64,000 nucleotides of DNA from Tragulus kanchil (lineage: Eukaryota > Chordata > Mammalia > Artiodactyla > Tragulidae): assembly GCA_022376925.1 (NCBI GenBank), contig JAIOJX010000032.1:168541979-168605978 (forward strand). Direction: 5' to 3'. Numbering within the stretch: position 1 is the first letter of the stretch; every line of letters starts with the position of its first letter. Under the pieces are notes generated by a model. The model was not told the DNA's origin and made no database searches. It saw only the letters and a program-made list of their open reading frames with translations. Below, piece after piece: positions 57,463 through 64,000 of this stretch. Both the position numbers and the translations under genes were made by a program.

Positions 57463-58724
57463 TGCTCTGCGCCCGCCTTCACTGCCGGTGCTGGTCTCTC
57501 TCCTCGGGTCGCCCTGGCTGGGAGAGGCTGGGAGGCACTCGCGGGCCCGGGGCTCAGTCCCTCGGGAGGGGCTGCCCGAGACCCCGCCGTCAGGCCCGCT
57601 CTGGGAGGTGCCGAGGGTTCCTTGTCGTTAGACAGGCACGAGGGAAGGTCCGGGGTCTGCACCCTCGACTCTGAGTAACCAGAGCGTCTTCAGGCCTCAC
57701 GGGCCACGAGGCTACAGAAGCAAGAGCCGTGTCCCGTGCCCTCACCAAGGCCGCCGCCTGCTCGGTCCATCCCGTGGTCCATTCCCTGGATCCGGGGGCC
57801 ATCCTTGCCAGGGGCCACTGCGGCCAGAGAGGCGGCCTGGAGCCCCCCACGCGGGGGCACCGCGCGGGACTCCGGCTGCCTTCAGGGGGCTGCTCCCTCC
57901 ATCGTCCACCGTCCCCTGTTGGAGAAGCAGCGGTCTGAACCGGACAGCGTCTCCTGAGGCCAGACTCGGGTTCTTCCCAGCCGCCTGTCCCAGCCGGGGC
58001 CCCAGAGCCCCGGGGCGTCCACTTCCTGCACTGTGGCCCCCTGCCAGCCTCAGCAAGGCCCCAGAGCAGGCCCTGCGGAGACGAGGTGACACATCTGAAG
58101 AGCGACCTGAAAACTCGGCTGAACCCCGGGGGTGGAGGAAGGCCGGGTGCTGGCGTGGCCGTGGCCACCTGGGTCGTGCGGTGCCCCTCGTGTCCAGGGT
58201 GTCTGGGTGCCCGAGGGTCCCCTGGGCCGGGCTTCACGTGATGACTGACCGTGGTGACCGCCCAGTGTGATCAACGGAGGGACGCCGCCAGGCCTGAGGC
58301 ATTGTGCTGGTTTATATTTACCAACTGATTCTTCCTGTTTCCTGAGGGGACAGTGGGTGAGCCCCAACTCCCATGCAAGGTGGGCTTTGAATCAGGACGT
58401 CTGCATGGGGACCCTGAGGGCCAGCGCCGATGGGAGCCTGCAGTCAATGCCAGGGCGCCCGCCCTCTGGCCGCTGCAGCTGGCACAGGGCTCCAGGTGGC
58501 CGGCATCCGCCAGCCACGCCCCCTCGGAGGACGGCCCCCTCCACTCAGGAAATGCCCGAGGACAAGGCCCGCTAGATGCGAGCTCTGTCGGCACGCGTGC
58601 TTCCAGGAGTCGTGTGTGGACGGGAGAGCCGCACTCTCAGGCGGCCGAGGATGGAAGCAGTGAGCCTTTGAACAGCGGCGCTGGAGAAGGCGCGGGAGCC
58701 CCACGGGCTGCGGGAGACCCGCCC
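57463..58724. other. Unique sequence, no gene seen
   Basis: This stretch probably lies in the 5' part of GPR132 (intron or flank), given its distance from the coding exon. A MIR-like patch may lie around 58290-58400. Several ATGs are followed by GT dinucleotides in a phase-1 context (58241 and 58373), but with weak donors and only three to five codons, so neither is called as the missing first coding exon. Confidence 0.35.
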
Positions 58725-59000
58725 GGCCGTCCTGAAGGAAGCCAGCCCTGACTGTTCACTGGACGGGCTGAGGCTGCGGCCGAAGCGCCCCTACTTTGGC
58801 CACCGGATGGGAAGAGCCGACTCGCTGGAAAATACACTGTTGCTGGGAAGATGGAAGGCGGGAGCTGAAGGGGACGACAGAGGAGACGGCGGATGGCACC
58901 ACTGGTCAACGGCCAGGGGTCTGGGCAGGCTCCGGGAGACGGTGAGGGGAGGGAAGCCGGGCGTGCTACCGTCCACGGGGCACAGAGCAGACACGACGGA
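58725..59000 (+). mobile_element. BovB LINE 3' end (partial second copy 59961-60112)
   Basis: 'ctgaaggaagccagccctga', 'cccctactttggccaccgga' and 'aagagccgactcgctggaaa' lead into 'ggggacgacagaggagacgg' and the terminal block ending 'cagacacgacggagc'. The second copy starts inside the element because duplication R begins at 58849. Confidence 0.8.
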
Positions 59001-61070
59001 GCCGCGAGCTCGCGACCACGAGCCAGGGCGGGAGAGCGGCCGTGGGGGGCTGCGGGGCCACGGCGTGGGCGGCGGTCGTCCCTCCAAGGCTTCAGGTGCC
59101 GGGCGGGCCACGCGGTGTGACGTCAGCACCTTGGATGAATGTGACAAGATCAGAGTTGGGACGGAAACCACAAGCAGAGAACCAGAGACGTGAAAGGGAG
59201 CCAGATGGAGCGTCTGGAAATCAAAGACATGCTCACTGAATTTTAGCTCAGCCGACGGGTGGAAATGCCTGGAGGTGAGCCACGGAGGAGAAGCGCTCAC
59301 AGCCTGGAGCGCAGGCGGTTGGCTGCCAGGCAGCCCCGCGAGGCGGAGGAGGGGGCGGCGCAGAGCAAGGCGAGCGCAGGCTGAGACGCCATCACGGGCC
59401 TGCGCGGAGGCCCCGGAGGCGGGCAGAGGGGCGGCGGGCCCCGAGGAGCCAGAGGACAGGCCTCAGCAGGCCGGAGCTAAGCCAGAGCCCTGGGGAAATG
59501 GCCGTCCAGAAGCAGGGAGACGGGCATCTCCGATGAACCGAAGCTGGGGCGGGCGCTGGTTCACAGGGCTGGCGAGGGTGTCCTCGGGGAAGGAGGGGAC
59601 GCCCCGAGCTGGCAGAAGGCTGGCCAGCCCGCGGGCAGCTGTGAACAGGAACGGACGGTGTGAAGTCACAACAACGGCGGGAATGGCAGTGCCCCTGACA
59701 TGTGGGGTTAAACAAACACAGAACCCGCAGGACTAAAGTAACTGGACCAGAACCGCACGTCGGCCCCAGTGCAACGAGAGCAATAACAAGCCGGGGTTCA
59801 CACCCACGCAGGAGGTGGGCTTTGGTTACCTTTAAACAGTACTAAAAATACATGTTAAAACATTGGGGAGGAGCTTCCTGGTAGCTACCTGCCAATGCAG
59901 GAGACACGGGTTCCATCCCTGATCCGAGAAGATCCCACAGGCTGCGGAGCAACTGCCCGGAGATGGAAGGCGGGAGCTGAAGGGGACGACAGAGGAGACG
60001 GCGGATGGCACCACTGGTCAACGGCCAGGGGTCTGGGCAGGCTCCGGGAGACGGTGAGGGAGGAAGCCGGGCGTGCTACCGTCCACGGGGCACAGAGCAG
60101 ACACGACGGAGCCGCGAGCTCGCGACCACGAGCCAGGGCGGGAGAGCGGCCGTGGGGGGCTGCGGGGCCACGGCGTGGGCGGCGGTCGTCCCTCCAAGGC
60201 TTCAGGTGCCGGGCGGGCCACGCGGTGTGACGTCAGCACCTTGGATGAATGTGACAAGATCAGAGTTGGGACGGAAACCACAAGCAGAGAACCAGAGACG
60301 TGAAAGGGAGCCAGATGGAGCGTCTGGAAATCAAAGACATGCTCACTGAATTTTAGCTCAGCCGACGGGTGGAAATGCCTGGAGGTGAGCCACGGAGGAG
60401 AAGCGCTCACAGCCTGGAGCGCAGGCGGTTGGCTGCCAGGCAGCCCCGCGAGGCGGAGGAGGGGGCGGCGCAGAGCAAGGCGAGCGCAGGCTGAGACGCC
60501 ATCACGGGCCGGCGCGGGGGCCCCGGAGGCGGGCAGAGGGGCGGCGGGCCCCGAGGAGCCAGAGGACAGGCCTCAGCAGGCCGGAGCTAAGCCAGAGCCC
60601 TGGGGAAATGGCCGTCCAGAAGCAGGGAGACGGGCATCTCCGATGAACCGAAGCTGGGGCGGGCGCTGGTTCACAGGGCTGGCGAGGGTGTCCTCGGGGA
60701 AGGAGGGGACGCCCCGAGCTGGCAGAAGGCTGGCCAGCCCGCGGGCAGCTGTGAACAGGAACGGACGGTGTGAAGTCACAACAACGGCGGGAATGGCAGT
60801 GCCCCTGACATGTGGGGTTAAACAAACACAGAACCCGCAGGACTAAAGTAACTGGACCAGAACCGCACGTCGGCCCCAGTGCAACGAGAGCAATAACAAG
60901 CCGGGGTTCACACCCACGCAGGAGGTGGGCTTTGGTTACCTTTAAACAGTACTAAAAATACATGTTAAAACATTGGGGGAGGGGGGAGCTTCCCTGGTAG
61001 CTACCTGCCAATGCAGGAGACACGGGTTCCATCCCTGATCCGAGAAGATCCCACAGGCTGCGGAGCAACT
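58849..61070. repeat. Direct duplication R (copies 58849-59954 and 59961-61070)
   Basis: The offset is 1112, then 1110 after copy 2 loses GG near 60058. Isolated substitutions lie near 59400-59410 against 60510-60520. At the end of copy 1, 'ttggggaggagcttcctgg' (59864) is contracted relative to 'ttgggggaggggggagcttc' (60973). Copy 1 ends inside the SINE that is complete only at 60985-61260. Confidence 0.92.
59001..59870. other. Unclassified, with a possible L1-type patch (second copy 60113-60983)
   Basis: 'aaccacaagcagagaaccag', 'agacgtgaaagggagccaga' and 'gctcactgaattttagctca' (59166-59250) have the look of an old LINE or LTR-type remnant that I cannot place. The rest (59275-59870) is unclassified, with no gene. 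Confidence 0.35.
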
Positions 61071-61260
61071 AAGCCCAGGAGCCACAACGATGGAGCCTGT
61101 GCTCTAGAGCCTCGGAGCCGCAGCTGTGGAGCCCGTGGGCCGTAACTATGAGCCACAAACAGAGAGCAGCCCTGCCTCCCCGCAACTAGAGAAAGCCCAT
61201 GCAGCAACGAAGACCCAACATAGCCAAAAATAAATAAAATTATTAAAAATAAAATAAAAC
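60985..61260 (+). mobile_element. CHR-type SINE, complete (truncated copy 59872-59954)
   Basis: The element has the head 'gagcttccctggtagctacc', the B-box-like 'cgggttccatccctgatccg' at 61023-61042, the end block 'gcagcaacgaagacccaaca', and the tail 'aaaaataaataaaattatta'. Similar 'aaaacattgggg' (60968) and 'aaaacaccagggg' (61255) flanks may be a decayed target duplication. Confidence 0.85.
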
Positions 61261-61490
61261 ACCAGGGGCACTCTTGAAAAGGTTAAAGCCGGGCTTAATA
61301 GGCTCCAGCCGACAAAGGGGGACACAGGATAAAAACTCAACTCCATAAACCCCGAAGATGGAGGCCCAGCGGGGGCTGCTGTGACAGAGGCCGGCAGACC
61401 TGCTGTGGAACGCAGGCACCTCTGCTGGGCTGACCTGGAGGCTGGGGGTCTGAGGGGAGCGGGCAGGCTCTCTCCTCAGCCTGTGGACCC

Positions 61491-61820
61491 TTTTTTTTTT
61501 TTTAAGATTTATTTATTTATTTTGGGCGGGGGTCGGGTTGGGGAGGGAGGGGAGCGGGCGGGCCACTTCTATTGGTCTTTCACTTCTCTATTTTCATTCG
61601 TCTTCGTTCTTTGGCTCCTGTGGGCCTCCCATCACGGTGGCGTCTGTCGTCGCAGAGCACCAGCTCTGGGCGCATGCGCTCCAGAGCTCCGGCTCGGTAA
61701 TTGGACACATCGGTCCAGCTGCTCCGCGGCACGTGGGATCTTCCCAGGCCAGGGATCGAACTGGCGCCCCTTGCACTGCAAGGTGGTGTCCTTACCCACT
61801 GGACCACCAGGGAAGCCCCG
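61491..61820 (-). mobile_element. CHR-type SINE with GC-rich module
   Basis: On the minus strand this is a complete element: tRNA head inverted at 61795-61820, B box inverted at about 61750-61765, GC-rich module 61525-61565, and A-rich tail inverted at 61498-61522. Flanks 'gtggacccttt' (61492) and 'gtgggcccttt' (61820) look like a target duplication with one mismatch. It lies less than 1 kb upstream of the GPR132 coding exon. Confidence 0.88.
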
Positions 61821-61904
61821 TGGGCCCTTTTAAATCTTGACTGAATTTGTTACAATATCGCTCTACTTTCTATGGGTTTTTGGGGGGCTGCTAGGTAGGT
61901 GGGA

Positions 61905-61996
61905 CTTGAGGCCCCCACCAGGAGGCCAGGGGATGGGACCTGCGTCCCCTGCGTTGGAGGGTGACGTTTTAGCCACTGGGCTGCGGGGAGTCCCTC
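61905..61996 (-). mobile_element. CHR-2-like SINE fragment
   Basis: 'ggccaggggatgggacctgc', 'gtcccctgcgttggagggtg' and 'acgttttagccactgggctg' form the inverted tRNA-derived head of a CHR-2-type element. The tail half is missing. Confidence 0.65.
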
Positions 61997-62446
61997 GCTC
62001 GGCCTGCGGAAGGCCGTCCTCCCCCGGTCCTCGCGCCGGCTGCCCTCCAGTGGGTTTCAGTGTCCCCTTCATGTAAGGACACAGTCATCCCGGCTGGGGA
62101 CCCGTCCTCACAGCCTCATTTTGGCCTGATCTCCTCTGTAGAGGTCCTAGGGGTCGGGAGGGGACACGGTTCACCCACAGGAGAAGGCGGGCAGAGGATG
62201 CCCTGGTTCAAGCCCACAGACGACCCTTTGAGAAATGGCGCGCTGCGCGGCTGGGGCGTGGTGCTGTGGGCCGGCGTCGGCGAGGCCCGCGGCGGGCTCA
62301 GGGATCCCAGGGCCACGTCAGGAAGCCCTCGCGACGGCCCTGGCGCCTGCGCTCTAGAGCCGCCTCGCGCCTGCTTGCCCCGGCGCGGTCCCGGCTGGTC
62401 CCACGGTGCCCGTCCCTGCTGCCCTGACGCGTGTCTCTGCCCACAG
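61997..62446 (+). other. Probable GPR132 intron, 3' part
   Basis: This is the non-coding sequence directly upstream of the coding exon. A 177-codon frame over 62060-62593 crosses the splice acceptor in a different frame from GPR132 and has no domain, so it is a shadow. Confidence 0.6.
62424..62446 (+). promoter_or_regulatory. GPR132 splice acceptor
   Basis: A pyrimidine-rich run ('gtgtctctgcccacag', ending at 62446) gives a canonical CAG acceptor. The next bases, GA AAC GCC, are read with one G from the preceding exon as Gly-Asn-Ala, so the intron is phase 1. Human and mouse GPR132 also have a Gly immediately before the Asn of the N-terminal glycosylation site, which supports the call. An in-frame TGA at 62425 shows that the frame cannot extend further upstream unspliced. 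Confidence 0.8.
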
Positions 62447-63534
62447 GAAACGCCTCGCTGGAGACTGGCCCGGGGGCACTGCCCGCGGGGCGGTCTTTCG
62501 AGAACTGCTCGCTGCCTTTCGACAGCAGCCGGGTGCTGCTGGTGGCCGTGTACAGCGCCGTGTGCGCGCTGGGCCTGCCGGCCAACTGCCTGACGGCCTG
62601 GCTCACGCTGCTGCAGGCGCGCCGGGGCCACGTGCTGGCCGTCTACCTCTTCTGCCTGGCGCTCTGCGAGCTGCTCTACGTCAGCACCCTGCCGCTCTGG
62701 GTGGTCTACATCCAGCAGGGCCACCGCTGGCCGCTGAGCCCCGGGGCCTGCAAGGCGACGGCCTACGTCTTCTTCTGCAACCTCTACGTCAGCATCCTCT
62801 TCCTGTGCTGCGTCTCCTGCGACCGCTGCCTGGCCGTGGCGTACGCCCTGGAGACGCGGGGCCGCCGCCACCAGAAGACGGCCGTCCTCGTCTCCGTGTG
62901 CGTCTTCCTGCTCGTCGGGCTCGTCCACGTCCCGGTGTTCTGGATGGAGGAGACGGACCACTGCTTCGAGGCGCTGCCCGTGACCGACAGGGTGGCCGGC
63001 TTCTACTACGCGCGCTTCACCGTGGGCTTCGCCATCCCGCTGTGCGTCATCACCATCACCAACTACCGCGTCCTCAGGAGCGTCCAGCTGAGCACCGGCC
63101 TCAGCGCCGCCCAGAAGGCCAAGGCGACGCGCCTGGCCGTGGCCGTCGTGGTCATCTTCCTGGTCTGCTTTGCCCCCTACCACCTGGTGCTCCTGGTCAA
63201 AGCTGCCGCCTATTTCTACCACGGAGGGGCCGAGGGCCCCGTGTGTGACTTGGAAATCCGCCTGTACACGGTCTCCGTGGTGTTCCTGAGCCTGGCCACG
63301 GTGAACAGCGTGGCCGACCCCATCATCTACGTGCTGGCCGTGGAAGTCTCACGCCAGGAGGTGTACAGGGGCCACAGGGGGTGGACAAAGTGGTCCCTGA
63401 AGACAGACGTGACCAAGCTCACGGGCTCGAAGGACTCAGAGGAGCTACGACCCCCCACGTCCCTCGCAAATGGCGATGCCCCCCCCGAGCCTGTCCGCCC
63501 TCCAGGCCCGCAGCGGGCAGCCCGGAGGGACTGA
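62447..63534 (+). CDS. GPR132: G-protein-coupled receptor 132 (G2A), main 3' coding exon
   Basis: This is a class A receptor of the proton-sensing and lipid-responsive group (with GPR4, GPR65 and GPR68), acting at the plasma membrane mainly of immune cells; in the family it answers to acid pH and oxidised fatty acids. The exon encodes about 362 residues. Numbering from the GTG at 62431: N-glycosylation sites NAS 7-9 and NCS 25-27; TM1 about 35-60; TM2 68-92; TM3 106-130 followed by DRC 131-133; TM4 150-171; TM5 195-218; TM6 236-258 with FAP 247-249; TM7 278-302 with DPIIY 296-300. Cys107 and Cys178 can form the usual TM3-to-loop-2 disulfide. His166 aligns with a human His (174) linked to pH sensing. 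The tail (303-367) is Pro-rich and ends earlier than in human (380 residues). No ATG lies near the exon start; the first codons must come from an upstream exon not identified here, so the CDS is partial at its 5' end. No frameshift or internal stop is seen. Confidence 0.93.
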
Positions 63535-64000
63535 CTGAGCAGGCCTGCTGAGCGCAGCGCGGGCCAGGGCCGCCGCTCGGTCCCCGTGGAGCCCGCCAGC
63601 GGTGTCCACGGTGCCGGCTGGGAGCCCCCTCTGGGTGGCACGTCCCGAACGTCTTGTCCCCGGAGCCTCTGCGGCTGGGGGTCCCGGCCGGGCAGAAGCC
63701 GTGGGCGGCGGCGGCGTGCCGGGCCAAGGCGAGGCTGCGGCTGCCGGGAGGGCGTGTGGAGGCGGGCGCCGGCGCGGGCTGGCGCGCTCGGTTCAGTGCG
63801 CGGCGGGGCTGCTGGCCGAGGCCGTGCTCGGGCGCGATGACTTTGTTTTCTGAGCTTTTCTGCATCGTCTGGACGAGAGTCCGTGGTGGGGCCTTCGTGC
63901 TTCTGGCCCAGGTCGTCCACGCGAACCGAGCTGCTGGTCACAGGCCCTGGCAGAGGCCGCTCAGCGCTGTGGACGCTGGAGGGAGCCCGGTGGGCACAGC
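63535..64000 (+). other. GPR132 3' untranslated region, start
   Basis: The sequence after the TGA at 63532-63534 is GC-rich and runs to the window end without an AATAAA or ATTAAA signal, so the polyadenylation site probably lies outside. Overlapping frames on both strands (up to 204 codons on -) have no domain. Confidence 0.6.

Noticed and set aside
58241..58253. ATG with a phase-1 GT four codons later as first coding exon of GPR132
   Set aside because: The donor (GTGACC) is weak, the peptide is shorter than the 10-12 residues of human and mouse, and there is no similarity. The ATG at 58373 was rejected for the same reasons.
159..61070. A real tandem-repeat system or satellite with a 1.1 kb period
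   Set aside because: The units differ completely from one locus to the next, so there is no repeat family. Each is only doubled, and the differences cluster at junctions.
5490..61996. tRNA genes suggested by B-box-like motifs
   Set aside because: Each lies in a CHR or Bov-tA SINE with an A-rich tail and without a cloverleaf, so they are tRNA-derived retroelements.
62060..62593. 177-codon frame running into the GPR132 exon
   Set aside because: It is out of frame with the receptor, crosses the splice acceptor, and has no domain.
1..64000. JAG2 or another neighbouring gene
   Set aside because: No EGF-like cysteine-rich exon or other recognised domain was found outside GPR132. Short exons could have been missed by eye.
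1..64000. CRISPR array or prokaryotic operon
   Set aside because: There are no short regularly spaced repeats, and the content is clearly mammalian (BovB, MIR, L1, and a spliced seven-transmembrane receptor gene).

Overview
The window is mammalian nuclear DNA from a ruminant. It contains several copies of the BovB (RTE-type) LINE, Bov-tA/BOV-A SINEs built on BovB ends, tRNA-derived CHR-type SINEs, old L1 and MIR pieces, and a single recognisable protein-coding gene. That gene is the large 3' coding exon of GPR132 (G2A), at 62447-63534 on the + strand. In other mammals GPR132 lies near JAG2 in a GC-rich, gene-dense region, so most of this window is probably the 5' flank, the non-coding exons and introns of GPR132, and intergenic DNA. 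No JAG2 exon or other gene was recognised.

Layout. Positions 1-20 kb are comparatively AT-rich and full of LINE and SINE remnants: a near-full-length dead BovB at about 2120-5325, L1 fragments, CHR SINEs and a short mariner-like palindrome. From about 20 to 64 kb the sequence is GC-rich with several CpG-dense stretches (about 23.5-25.2, 31.5-33.1 and 55.9-57.3 kb). SINEs are scattered here, and a nested L1/BovB/SINE block lies at about 37.1-38.8 kb. GPR132 ends the window with a phase-1 splice acceptor, a seven-transmembrane reading frame, a stop codon and about 466 bases of 3' sequence.

The dominant structure is not a gene system. Eighteen separate direct head-to-tail duplications of unrelated sequence occur between positions 159 and 61070. 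Their units are all close to 1.1 kb (offsets 1033 to about 1180). The paired copies are nearly identical, but indels concentrate on the two sides of the internal junction. Together they add about 19.7 kb, roughly 31 per cent of the window. The uniform unit size, the indifference to sequence content and the error pattern at junctions point to false duplication during assembly, with untrimmed overlaps of about 1 kb, rather than biology. I saw no CRISPR array, operon, viral gene or new protein system.

The many open frames of 60-430 codons in the GC-rich part carry no recognised domain, are low-complexity Pro/Arg/Gly/Ala-rich, and often open on both strands. They are treated as chance frames in CpG-rich DNA.
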